Of a stretch of DNA of 64,000 nt, positions 25,030 to 33,275 are shown piece after piece. The position numbers were made by a program, and so were the translations under genes. The notes under the pieces are model-generated. The model was not told where the DNA came from, did not search any database, and saw nothing but the letters and a program-made list of their open reading frames with translations. Positions within the stretch are counted from its first letter, which is position 1. Each line of letters begins with the position of its first letter. This DNA comes from Actinocorallia sp039871655 (GTDB taxonomy: Bacteria > Actinomycetota > Actinomycetes > Streptosporangiales > Streptosporangiaceae), in contig NZ_JBDPLZ010000002.1 of assembly GCF_039871655.1 (NCBI RefSeq), forward strand, positions 1 to 64,000, given 5' to 3'.

Positions 25030-25541
25030 ACGTCCCACAGGTGGTGGACCGGTTCGTGGCCGAAGTAGCGGGAGAAGGTGTCGACGGTGAAGGAAGCGCC
25101 GTCGCTGCGCCGCCCCTTCCGCCGCCACTGCTCTCCTTCGACGGAGGCGAAGGCGGCGGCCAGCTCCTGCAGCGCGGCGAGGAGCTCGTCGGCGACGACG
25201 GCAGGATCCTGCTCGCCATAACGTCCGGTGACGGCCGCTGCGTCCTGGTCCCAGTCGAGGAAGACCGGATCGTCCTGCTCCAGCATCAGCCTGAGCCGGT
25301 AGAGGCAGGTCCGGGAGGAGTCGCGCACGTGCGCGGCGTATTCGAGGGGAGACCACCTGCCGGAATGAGGGCGGGCGGCATGGTCACCGGGGGAACGCAG
25401 AAGGGAGTGCCACCGCGCTGCGCTTTCGAGCAACAGCCCGCTCACGTCCTCGCGAGCGACGGCCGAGGCGTCGTAACGGCACTCGGGGCACTCCCTTTCC
25501 AGGACCCAGGTCCAGTCTTTGGCGTCAGGGGTGATCGTCAC
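25020..25541 (-). CDS. DinB-family protein (paralogue 1)
   Basis: A 173-residue DinB/YfiT-fold protein. The three potential metal histidines of this four-helix-bundle fold appear as His46 (ARWHSLL), His72 (EYAAHVRD) and His in PVHHLWD. An N-terminal Cys pair, ECPECRYDAS, is an addition seen in an actinobacterial subgroup. It closely matches the adjacent gene at 25574, so this is a tandem duplication. The start is GTG 25541, aligned with the ATG of the paralogue; the longer frame to 25553 is not needed. Its 3' end overlaps the opposing channel gene by 10 bases. By family it may use a low-molecular-weight thiol such as mycothiol. Confidence 0.78.
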   Translation of the reverse strand: MTITPDAKDWTWVLERECPECRYDASAVAREDVSGLLLESAARWHSLLRSPGDHAARPHSGRWSPLEYAAHVRDSSRTCLYRLRLMLEQDDPVFLDWDQDAAAVTGRYGEQDPAVVADELLAALQELAAAFASVEGEQWRRKGRRSDGASFTVDTFSRYFGHEPVHHLWDVQA

Positions 25542-25573
25542 CCGGGAAGCCAACCAGACCGGGCGTCATGTGA

Positions 25574-26128
25574 TCAAGATCCGATCTCGCCGTCGTCCTC
25601 ACGGAGGTCGGCCTGGACGTCCCACCAGTGGTGGACGGGGTCGTGCAGGAAGTACCGGGCGAAGGTCTCGACGGTGAAGGACGCGCCGTCGCTGCGCCGG
25701 CCCGTCCGCCGCCACTGCTCGTCCTTCACATGGGCGAACTCGGCGGCCAGCTCCTGGGCGCAGGCCAGGAGCTCGTCCGCGACGTCGGCGGGGTCCTGCT
25801 CGCCGTAGCGCTCCTCGATCGCCGTGGCGTCCTGGTCCCAGTTGGGGAAGAGCGGGTCGTCCTGCTCCAGCATCAGCCGGAGCCGGTAGAGGTAGATCCG
25901 GCAGGCGTCCCGCACGTGCGCCGCGTACTCCAGCGGCGACCACTTGCCGGGGAAGGGGCGGGCGGCGTGGTCACCCGGGGAACGCAACAGGGAGTGCCAC
26001 CGGGCGGCGTTCTCCAGCAGCAGCCCGCTCACCTTCTCGAGGGGAACGGCCGACGCCTCGAACCCGCATTCGGGGCACTCCCTGTCCAGAACCCAGGTCC
26101 AGTCCTTGGTGTCAGGGGTGATGCTCAC
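25574..26128 (-). CDS. DinB-family protein (paralogue 2)
   Basis: A 184-residue DinB-like four-helix-bundle protein, the tandem copy of the gene at 25020-25541. The two are colinear over their whole length. Both share the Cys pair ECPEC near residue 19, RWHSLLRSPGDHAARP, SPLEYAAHVRD, and the end of the third helix PVHHxWDVQA. This copy has 11 more C-terminal residues (DLREDDGEIGS). The start is ATG 26128. It lies upstream of its paralogue with a 32-base gap, so they probably share one transcript. The enzymatic role is not known; DinB-fold enzymes include thiol transferases and hydrolases. Confidence 0.8.
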   Translation of the reverse strand: MSITPDTKDWTWVLDRECPECGFEASAVPLEKVSGLLLENAARWHSLLRSPGDHAARPFPGKWSPLEYAAHVRDACRIYLYRLRLMLEQDDPLFPNWDQDATAIEERYGEQDPADVADELLACAQELAAEFAHVKDEQWRRTGRRSDGASFTVETFARYFLHDPVHHWWDVQADLREDDGEIGS

Positions 26129-26161
26129 CCCGGCAGCCTAGCCGGATCCGGGTGAGGGCCA

Positions 26162-28075
26162 TCAAGACCCGATCTTGCCTCCGTCGTCCTTGGTGATCAC
26201 CACGGTGGCGGAGCGGGGGCGGCCCGCCGGGTCGAAGTCCGGCCAGTTGGAGACCACGCGCGGGTTCTCCGGGGTCGGGGTGCCCCACGCCTTGGTGTCC
26301 TCGCCCGGGTGCTGGATGTTGACGAACAGCGAGCGGCCGTCGGCGGCGAACGTCAGGCCGGTGACCTCGGCGCCGCGCGGGCCGACCAGGAAGCGCCTGA
26401 TCTCCTTGGTCTTCGGGTCGCAGGCCAGCAGCATGTTGTTGCCGATGTTGTCGTAGCCCTTGGACGCGAGGTTCTGCGAGGAGTTGGAGATGTCCGTCTG
26501 GATCCACAGACGGCCGTCCTCGTCGAAGCCGATGCCGTCGGGGGAGCCGTGGAGGGAGTCCGCGTCGAGCTTGACGGTCTTGTCGTAGGCCGGGTCGCCC
26601 GAGAGGACGAACACCTCCCAGGCGAAGGACAGCGAGGTGTTGTCGCCGTTCTTCTCGCTCCAGCGCAGGATGTGGCCGTAGGGGTTGGGCTTGCGGGGGC
26701 CGACGGCGCCGCCGTTGCCCGAGCCGTTGGTCAGGGTGAGGAAGACGTCCTTGTTCTTGGGGTGGACCGCGACCCACTCCGGGCGGTCCAGCTTGGTGGC
26801 GCCGACGGCGTCCGCGGCGGTCCGGGTGCGCAGCAGGACGTCCGCCTGGTCCTTCCAGCCGCCTGCGGCGGTCAGTGGGCCCTCGCCGAACTTCAGCGGC
26901 AGCCACACGCCGGAGCCGTCGTCGCTGAACTTCGCGACGTACAGGGTGCCGTGGTCCAGCGGGCTCTGACCGTGCCGGATCCGGTCGCGCCAGCGGCCGT
27001 CGCCGACGAACTTGTAGACGTACTCGCCGTCCTGGTCGTCACCGGAGTAGACGACGACGCGACCCTTGGACTCGGTGACGGTCGCGCCCTCGTGCTTGAA
27101 GCGGCCCAGGGTGGTGCGCTTGACCGGCTTGGAGTTCGGAGCGAACGGGTCGATCTCGACGACCCAGCCGAAGCGGTTGGCCTCCTTGGGGTTCTTGGCG
27201 ATGTCGAACCGCTCGTCGGCCTGGTGCCACTTGTAGCCGAAGCCCGAGGCGGTCACGCCGTAGCGCTTCTGCTCGGCGTCGGCCTTCCAGGAGGCGTCCT
27301 CGGTGCCGAAGTAGCCGTTCCAGTTCTCCTCGCAGGTGAGGTAGGTGCCCCACGGGGTGTAGCCGCTGGAGCAGTTGTTCAGGGTGCCCTGCGGGGAGTT
27401 GTTGGAGCGCAGCTCGGCGTGGTCGGCCGTGACGGGGCCGGAGAACTTCACCGGGGTGGTGCCGGTGACGCGGCGGTTGAAGCGGGAGTCGGCCTGCTTC
27501 CACTTGCCGCTCCTGCGGTCGCGCTGGACCTTCACGACGCTGATGCCGTGCGCGGCGAGGGCCTTGCTCACCTTCTCCTTGGTGATGACCGCGTCGCCGT
27601 CGGGGTACAGGCCCATGGTGTCGACGTACTCGTGGTTCACCGCGAGCAGACCGGAGTCCTTGCTGAGCGGGAACAGGTGCATGCCGTCGTGGTGCGCGCC
27701 GATCTGGCGCTCCTGCTCGGCGGCGGTGTTGGAGGCGTCCTTCTTGAACGCCGGGCCGCCGGACAGGAGCGGGGTGCCCCAGGGGATGAGCACCTGGGCG
27801 GAGTAGCCCTCGGGGACGACGATGGCGTCGTCCTTGCCGGCGGGCACGGCCTTGAAGCCGAGCAGCTTCCTGCCCTGGCCGGGCCTGCCGGGCTTGTGGT
27901 CACGAGGCCCGGCGACGGCGGCCTCGGCCAGACCGGCGGTCATGAACCCCGCGGCGGCGACCACGGTGCCGCCCTTGATGATCGAACGCCGGGACAGGAC
28001 GTCCTGGATGTGCCGGTTGCCGGAGGTGTTGGAAGAGATGTCGTCCGGGTCGACGTCGACATTGACGCGGGTCAT
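26162..28075 (-). CDS. PhoX-family alkaline phosphatase (DUF839), Tat-exported
   Basis: A 637-residue secreted protein of the PhoX/DUF839 group, calcium- and iron-dependent phosphomonoesterases that release phosphate outside the cell. A Tat signal is visible: Arg29-Arg30 in SRRSIIKGG, then a hydrophobic stretch to about 50 and an AxA-type site near AVAG. Family motifs include VPEGYSAQVLIPWG, HHDGMHLFP, NHEYVD, CEENWNGYFG and GSPDGIGFDEDGRLWIQTD. The start is ATG 28075 with GAGG 8 bases upstream; an in-frame ATG at 28096 would precede it without an RBS. No PhoP box was recognised. It is separated by 67 bases from the end of the iron-regulated fusion gene. Confidence 0.88.
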   Translation of the reverse strand: MTRVNVDVDPDDISSNTSGNRHIQDVLSRRSIIKGGTVVAAAGFMTAGLAEAAVAGPRDHKPGRPGQGRKLLGFKAVPAGKDDAIVVPEGYSAQVLIPWGTPLLSGGPAFKKDASNTAAEQERQIGAHHDGMHLFPLSKDSGLLAVNHEYVDTMGLYPDGDAVITKEKVSKALAAHGISVVKVQRDRRSGKWKQADSRFNRRVTGTTPVKFSGPVTADHAELRSNNSPQGTLNNCSSGYTPWGTYLTCEENWNGYFGTEDASWKADAEQKRYGVTASGFGYKWHQADERFDIAKNPKEANRFGWVVEIDPFAPNSKPVKRTTLGRFKHEGATVTESKGRVVVYSGDDQDGEYVYKFVGDGRWRDRIRHGQSPLDHGTLYVAKFSDDGSGVWLPLKFGEGPLTAAGGWKDQADVLLRTRTAADAVGATKLDRPEWVAVHPKNKDVFLTLTNGSGNGGAVGPRKPNPYGHILRWSEKNGDNTSLSFAWEVFVLSGDPAYDKTVKLDADSLHGSPDGIGFDEDGRLWIQTDISNSSQNLASKGYDNIGNNMLLACDPKTKEIRRFLVGPRGAEVTGLTFAADGRSLFVNIQHPGEDTKAWGTPTPENPRVVSNWPDFDPAGRPRSATVVITKDDGGKIGS

Positions 28076-28142
28076 GGCTGCAACCTCGTATTTCACAGTG
28101 CCTTGATGAGCACTTGTGAGCTTGGAGGGGTGAAATGTCGGA

Positions 28143-30641
28143 TCAGGAAAGGTCGGGTGAACGACGGGAGAAGTGCCGCGTCACCCTTGCCACGAACGTT
28201 CCGAAGGCCACTCCCGCCACCAGCGAGGCGATCAGCGCCAGCACCGGCGAGTACCCGTCGAACAGCGGATAGACCTGCCAGTGCGTCAGGTAGATGTACA
28301 TCGTGGCGCCCGCGAGAGTGCCCGCCAGCCGGTTGAGCGCGGCGGGGCCGGGCAGGCTCGGCACCCAGACCAGCAGGACCGTCCCGGCGATGATGATCAC
28401 CTCCCGCACCCATTCGCCGGTGCCGAAGTAGCCGGGGACGGTGAGCAGCGCCGCGCCCGTCACCAGCAGCCGCTGCCGGTCGTCGCGGGCCTTGGCGGCG
28501 GCCCAGCCCAGCGGGAACATCCAGAAGGCGACGATCGCGTCCGGCAGGGCGCGCGCCCCCAGCACGTCGTAGCGCAGGGCCAGCCCCGCGGCGAGCAGCG
28601 CAAGGGGGAACGCGAAGGGGGCCCTGCGCTCGGCCCGGTCCAGCGCCGGGACGCTCAGCAGCGCGGTCAGGGCCAGCAGGATGTAGACGAGGACCTCGAC
28701 GAACCAGTAGTTGCTGTTCCGGCCGGTCAGGCTGGGCAGCAGCGTGGCCTGGAACAGGTCGTACCCGTCGGTGAACAGCGCCGCCAGCGTGATCCAGGCG
28801 ACGCTCGGCACCAGGATCCGCAGCGTGCTGTCCAGCAGGTGGCGGCGGCGCTCACCCCAGGGGGCCCCGGTGAGATGGAACCTGGCGAAGTTGAAGCCCG
28901 CGACGGCCAGCAGCAGGTGCGCCCCGCCCCGGACGGTGAAGACGTGGATGTGCGAGCCGACGATGAGGACGATCGAGACGGCGCGCAGGACGACCCCGGT
29001 CTCGATCCGGTGCCACCTTCGCCGCCGCCCCGTCCGGGGCGCGCCCAGCTCACGGATCGGCAGCAGGTGCCAGTTCCGGGGGAGGCGGCCCAGCGCGGCC
29101 TCCAGCTGGAGGGACATCTCCACATAGGAGAGGGAGTCGCCGCCGAGGCCGACGAAACTGTTGTCCTCGGTGACGTCCGGCCGGCCCAGGACCCGGGAGT
29201 ACAGGGCGCACAGGTCCGCCGACGGCTCCGGCCCGCCGTGCGCGCGTCCCAGCGCGCGCACGGCCTGGTAGTCGGGTTTGCCGGTGGCCAGGCGAGGAAG
29301 ATCCGGCAGGACGTGCACCTGGACGCTCCGGGCGGGCAGCCCGCACCCTTCGGCCACCAGCAGCCGGACGCGCCCGGCGTCGGCCCCGGGGCCGTCGGCC
29401 ACCGCGACGATGAGGACGCCGTCGTCCTCGTCGCCCGCGCAGCAGGAGGCCAGGCCGTGCCCGGCGAGCAGCTCCTCGACGCGCCGCGGGTCGATCCGCA
29501 GGCCGTAGATCTTCAGGAACCGGCCGCGCCGCCCCACCACCTCGTACAGCCCGTCGGGGGCGAGCCGCGCCAGGTCGCCGGTGCGCAGTTCCGTCACCGT
29601 CCGTCCCAGGGCCAGGTCGGCGGGGCCCTCGGCGTAGCCGAGCATCACGTTGGGGCCGGAGTAGACCAGCTCCCCGATCTCCCCGATCTCCCCGTCCTCC
29701 CCGGAGCCGGGGTCCGGCTCCAGCCGGAAGGATCCGCCGGGGATGGGGACGCCGATCGCCTGCGGCCGGGAGGCGGCCAGGTCCGGGGGCAGGTAGGCCA
29801 TCCGGGCGGTGGCCTCGGTCTGGCCGTACATGACGAAGAGGTCCCAGCCCTGCCTGCGGCCGAGTTCGGCGTAGCGGGCCACCTGCTCGGGGGGCATCCG
29901 GCCGCCCGCCTGGGTGAGGTAGCGCAGGCTCGGCGGGCACAGGTCGGCGAAGCCCACCCGGTCCAGCAGGTCGAAGGTGTAGGGGACCCCGGCCAGCGAG
30001 GTGCCCTCCGCGGCGCGGAACAGCTCCCAGAACCGGGGGTCGCTCACCGACAGGCCGGTGAGGATGAGCCCGGCGCCGCGCAGCAGGTGGCTGTTGATCA
30101 CCGACAGGCCGTAGCAGTAGTACATCGGCAGCGTCGTGGCGGCCCGGTCGTCCTCGCGGATCCCGAGGTAGTCGGCTATGGCCTCGGCGTTCGACTGGAG
30201 GTTCTCGCGGGAGAGCCGGACGACTTTCGGCGAGCCGGTCGAGCCCGACGTGCTGAGCAGCAGGGCGAGATCGGGGTGCAGGTCGTGCGCGGACAGGAGG
30301 CGCCGCTCCCGCAGGGTGCCGTCGGGCAGCGCGATGACGTCCGGGTCGTAGGCGGCGACGAGCGACCGCAGGGAGGCGGCGGGCTCCTGCGGGACGAGCA
30401 GGAGGGGGTGGCCCGCGCGCAGCGCGGCGAGGTAGACGACGAGGGAGTCCAGCGTGTCGGCGCCCGCGAGCAGCACGAGCCGCCGTTCGGTGCCCAGGCG
30501 CAGGGCCGTCTCCGTCACGCGTTCGTTGAGCTCGCGGTAGGAAAGGGCGCCGTTCGGAAGGACGACGGCCGTCCGGTCCGCGTGAATCGGCAGCGAGTCA
30601 ACGAACTGTGGCGCCTTCGTGCCTGGGAGGGGTGGGTGCAC
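28143..30641 (-). CDS. adenylation - carrier - integral-membrane acyltransferase fusion, iron-box controlled
   Basis: An 832-residue three-part protein. Residues 1-460 form an AMP-binding adenylation domain, with core motifs LLLSTSGSTGSPKVV (128-141), MYGQTEATA (271-279), RTGDLARL and the catalytic Lys455 in LATGKPDY. Residues 470-535 are a carrier domain with LGGDSLS, phosphopantetheine on Ser503. From about 545 follows an acyltransferase-3-like membrane domain with about ten hydrophobic segments and the conserved His564 at the first one. It could activate an acid, hold it as a thioester and pass it across or onto a membrane-bound acceptor. The start is GTG 30641, 10 bases below an iron box, so expression should rise in iron starvation. 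No condensation domain is present; the substrate is unknown. Confidence 0.85.
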   Translation of the reverse strand: MHPPLPGTKAPQFVDSLPIHADRTAVVLPNGALSYRELNERVTETALRLGTERRLVLLAGADTLDSLVVYLAALRAGHPLLLVPQEPAASLRSLVAAYDPDVIALPDGTLRERRLLSAHDLHPDLALLLSTSGSTGSPKVVRLSRENLQSNAEAIADYLGIREDDRAATTLPMYYCYGLSVINSHLLRGAGLILTGLSVSDPRFWELFRAAEGTSLAGVPYTFDLLDRVGFADLCPPSLRYLTQAGGRMPPEQVARYAELGRRQGWDLFVMYGQTEATARMAYLPPDLAASRPQAIGVPIPGGSFRLEPDPGSGEDGEIGEIGELVYSGPNVMLGYAEGPADLALGRTVTELRTGDLARLAPDGLYEVVGRRGRFLKIYGLRIDPRRVEELLAGHGLASCCAGDEDDGVLIVAVADGPGADAGRVRLLVAEGCGLPARSVQVHVLPDLPRLATGKPDYQAVRALGRAHGGPEPSADLCALYSRVLGRPDVTEDNSFVGLGGDSLSYVEMSLQLEAALGRLPRNWHLLPIRELGAPRTGRRRRWHRIETGVVLRAVSIVLIVGSHIHVFTVRGGAHLLLAVAGFNFARFHLTGAPWGERRRHLLDSTLRILVPSVAWITLAALFTDGYDLFQATLLPSLTGRNSNYWFVEVLVYILLALTALLSVPALDRAERRAPFAFPLALLAAGLALRYDVLGARALPDAIVAFWMFPLGWAAAKARDDRQRLLVTGAALLTVPGYFGTGEWVREVIIIAGTVLLVWVPSLPGPAALNRLAGTLAGATMYIYLTHWQVYPLFDGYSPVLALIASLVAGVAFGTFVARVTRHFSRRSPDLS

Positions 30642-30650
30642 ACCCCTATC

Positions 30651-30669
30651 ATAGGTAAGGCTAACCTTC
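30651..30669. promoter_or_regulatory. iron box (IdeR/DmdR1-type operator)
   Basis: ATAGGTAAGGCTAACCTTC fits the actinobacterial iron-box consensus TWAGGTWAGSCTWACCTWA at nearly every position, with half sites AGGTnAG and CTnACCT around the central GC. It lies between the divergent fusion enzyme (start 30641) and the ferric ABC operon (start 30727). It would let an iron-loaded IdeR/DmdR1 repressor shut off both. The region also includes a GTGTGCAC stretch at 30636-30643. Confidence 0.85.
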
Positions 30670-30726
30670 ACCTTGAAAGAGCTTAAGAAGATCTTTAAAG
30701 CTTCCGTCCCGCAGGAGGGCAAGTCC

Positions 30727-31740
30727 ATGCGTCACCCCCTGGCCCGCTGCCTGTCGGCACTCGCCGCGGCAGTGCTCCTCCTTCCCGTCTCGGCCTGCGG
30801 CCTGGGGGAGGAGGCCGGCCTCGTCATCTACTCCGGCCGCAACGAAGGCCTCATCAAGCCGCTGATCGAGGACCTCGAGGACGCCGTCGGCACCAAGGTG
30901 GAGGTCCGGTACGGCGGCAGCGCCGAGCTGGCCGCGCAGCTGCTGGAGGAGGGCGACAAGACCGAGGCCGGCCTGTTCCTCTCCCAGGACGCCGGAGCCC
31001 TCGGCGCGCTGTCCAAGGAGGGCCGCCTCGACAAGCTGCCCCAGACCGCCCTGGACAAGGTCGCCCCGCAATACCGGTCGAGCGCCTCGGACTGGGTCGG
31101 GCTGTCGGGACGGGTCCGGGTGCTGGGCTACAACCCGGGCAAGGTCTCCGACGTGCCCGACAGCGTCTTCGAGCTGGTGAAGCCCGAATGGAAGGGCCAG
31201 GTCGGGTACGCGCCGACCAACGCCTCCTTCCAGGCGTTCGTCACCGGCATGCGGGTCCTGAAGGGCGAGGACGCCACCCGCCAGTGGCTGCAGGGCCTCA
31301 AGGCCAACGACGCCAAGCCCTACGACAACAACGTCAACCTGCTGAACGCCGTCGACTCCGGCGAGGTCTCCATCGGCCTGCTCAACCACTACTACTGGTA
31401 CGAGAAGGTCGACGAGGTCGGCGCCGACAAGGTCACCGCCAAGCTGCACTTCCTGCCCGGCGGAGACCCCGGCGCGCTGGTCAACGTCGCGGGCGCGGGC
31501 ATGCTGAAGGGCACCGACCAGAAGGCCGCGGCCCTCAAGGCCGTCGACTTCCTGCTCTCGGAGAAGGCCCAGAAGTACTTCGCCGACGAGACCAAGGAGT
31601 ACCCGCTGGCCTCCGGCGTCACCAGCACCGTTCCGGACCTGCCGCCGCTGGACTCCCTCAAGGTCCCCGAGATCGACCTGGGCAGGCTGGAGTCCCTGGA
31701 GGAGACCCTGAAGATGCTGCGCGAAGCCGGAATGGTCTGA
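30727..31740 (+). CDS. ferric-iron ABC transporter substrate-binding lipoprotein (FbpA-like)
   Basis: A 337-residue solute-binding protein of the FbpA/AfuA type. A lipoprotein signal ends LLLPVSAC with Cys22 as the acylated residue, and the mature protein begins with LVIYSGRNEGLIKPLIEDLE, characteristic of ferric-binding proteins. Possible iron ligands are the Tyr pair in LLNHYYWYEK (near 223-228). The start is ATG 30727 with GGAGGG upstream; the frame extends to 30673 but that would cover the promoter. Expression should be iron-repressed through the box at 30651. First gene of a three-gene importer. Confidence 0.9.
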   Translation: MRHPLARCLSALAAAVLLLPVSACGLGEEAGLVIYSGRNEGLIKPLIEDLEDAVGTKVEVRYGGSAELAAQLLEEGDKTEAGLFLSQDAGALGALSKEGRLDKLPQTALDKVAPQYRSSASDWVGLSGRVRVLGYNPGKVSDVPDSVFELVKPEWKGQVGYAPTNASFQAFVTGMRVLKGEDATRQWLQGLKANDAKPYDNNVNLLNAVDSGEVSIGLLNHYYWYEKVDEVGADKVTAKLHFLPGGDPGALVNVAGAGMLKGTDQKAAALKAVDFLLSEKAQKYFADETKEYPLASGVTSTVPDLPPLDSLKVPEIDLGRLESLEETLKMLREAGMV

Positions 31741-31745
31741 TCGGG

Positions 31746-33275
31746 ATGGCCGGTACGCAGGGAATGACCGCGGCCCGAGCGCCCTGGGCCCTGCTCGGGC
31801 CGGCCTGCCTGGCAGGAGCCGTCGCGCTGCTGCCGCTGGGCTACCTGGCCGTCCGCTCCCTGGAACGGGGCCTGGGCTACGCCTGGGACGTCGTCACCAC
31901 CGAGGGCACCGCCCTGCTGCTGGCCCGCAGCCTGGGGCTGGCCGCCACGGTGGTGGCGGCGTGCCTGCTGATGGGCGTCTCGCTGGCCTGGCTGACCGTG
32001 CGCACCGCCCTGCCCGGCGTCCGGGCCTGGGCGGTGCTGGCGACCCTTCCGCTGGCGGTGCCCAGCTACGTGGCCGCCTTCACCTGGCTGTCGGCGGCGC
32101 CGGGGCTGGCGGGCTTCACGGGGTCGGCGATCGCGCTGACCCTGGTCAGCTTCCCCTACGTCTACCTGCCGGTCGCCGCCGCCCTGAGAGGGGCCGACCC
32201 CGCCCAGGAGGAGGTGTCGCGCTCCCTGGGGATCGGGCCGTTCCGGACGTTCCTGAGGGTCACGCTCCCGCAGCTGCGCCCGGCGGCCGCGGGCGGCGGG
32301 CTGCTGGTGGCGCTGTACGTCCTGTCGGACTTCGGCGCGGTGTCGCTGATGCGCTACGACACCTTCACCCGCGGCATCTACACCTCCTACCAGGCCAGCT
32401 TCGACCGCACCCCGGCCGCCGCGCTCAGCGTCGTCCTGGTGGTGCTGACCGTGGCGCTGGTCGCGCTGGAGACCCGGACCAGGGGCAGGGCCGGGCACGC
32501 CAGGACGGGCGCGGGCACCGCCCGGCCCGCCGCGCCCGCCGCGCTGGGCCGGTGGACGGCCCCCGCCCTGGCCTGGTGCGGCGCGGTCGCCGCCGTCGCC
32601 GTGCTCTTCCCGCTGGGCACCCTCGCCTACTGGCTGTCCGCGGGGAGCTCCGCCACCTGGGACCCCGCGGAACTGCTGGACACCGCGGGCGTCACCTTCG
32701 GCGTCGCCGCGGCGGGGGCCGCGCTCACCACCGCGCTGGCCCTGCCCGTCGGGGTCGTCGCCGCCCGCTACCGGGGCAGGGCCGTGCACCTGCTGGAGCA
32801 GGCCGCCTACGCCGGGCACGCCCTGCCCGGCATCACCGTCGCGCTGGCGCTGGTGTTCTTCGCGGTGCGCTACGCCAACCCGCTCTACCAGGAGCTTCCG
32901 CTGCTGGTCTGCGCCTACGCGGTGCTGTTCCTGCCGGTCGCGGTGGCGGCCACCCGCGCCGCCGTCCTGCAGTCCCCGCCCGTCCTGGAGGACATGGCCC
33001 GCTCACTGGGCCGCAGCCCGCTGCGGGTCCTGCGCGAGGTGACGGTCCCGCTGGCCGCGCCCGGCGTCGCGGCCGGAGCCGCGCTCACCTTCGTGGTGTG
33101 CATGAAGGAACTGCCCGCCACGCTGCTGCTGCGCCCCACCGGGCTGGACACCCTGGCCACCCGGCTGTGGACGGAGACCGGCGTCGGCTCCTACGCCGCC
33201 GCCGCGCCCTATGCCGCCGCGCTGATCCTGCTCGCGGCCATCCCCTCGTACCTTCTCGGGAGGCACCGCCCATGA
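31746..33275 (+). CDS. iron ABC transporter permease (FbpB-like, two-module)
   Basis: A 509-residue inner-membrane protein made of two homologous permease modules. Each has about six hydrophobic segments and an EAA loop. The first loop is EEVSRSLGIGPFRTFLRVTLPQLRPA (about 157-182), and the second is EDMARSLGRSPLRVLREVTVPLAAPG (about 415-440). A linker of about 35 residues rich in Ala/Arg/Thr joins them near 245-275. This is the layout of FbpB/AfuB ferric permeases. The start ATG 31746 is 5 bases after the lipoprotein stop, and its stop overlaps the ATPase start. Confidence 0.9.
   Translation: MAGTQGMTAARAPWALLGPACLAGAVALLPLGYLAVRSLERGLGYAWDVVTTEGTALLLARSLGLAATVVAACLLMGVSLAWLTVRTALPGVRAWAVLATLPLAVPSYVAAFTWLSAAPGLAGFTGSAIALTLVSFPYVYLPVAAALRGADPAQEEVSRSLGIGPFRTFLRVTLPQLRPAAAGGGLLVALYVLSDFGAVSLMRYDTFTRGIYTSYQASFDRTPAAALSVVLVVLTVALVALETRTRGRAGHARTGAGTARPAAPAALGRWTAPALAWCGAVAAVAVLFPLGTLAYWLSAGSSATWDPAELLDTAGVTFGVAAAGAALTTALALPVGVVAARYRGRAVHLLEQAAYAGHALPGITVALALVFFAVRYANPLYQELPLLVCAYAVLFLPVAVAATRAAVLQSPPVLEDMARSLGRSPLRVLREVTVPLAAPGVAAGAALTFVVCMKELPATLLLRPTGLDTLATRLWTETGVGSYAAAAPYAAALILLAAIPSYLLGRHRP

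Noticed and set aside
22237..25356. A 1039-codon minus-strand frame over the spermidine-synthase-like and channel genes
   Set aside because: Low-complexity antisense composition; the plus-strand genes are intact and conserved.
28173..30686. A long plus-strand frame opposite the A-T-acyltransferase fusion
   Set aside because: Antisense shadow; the minus strand carries complete adenylation, carrier and membrane motifs.
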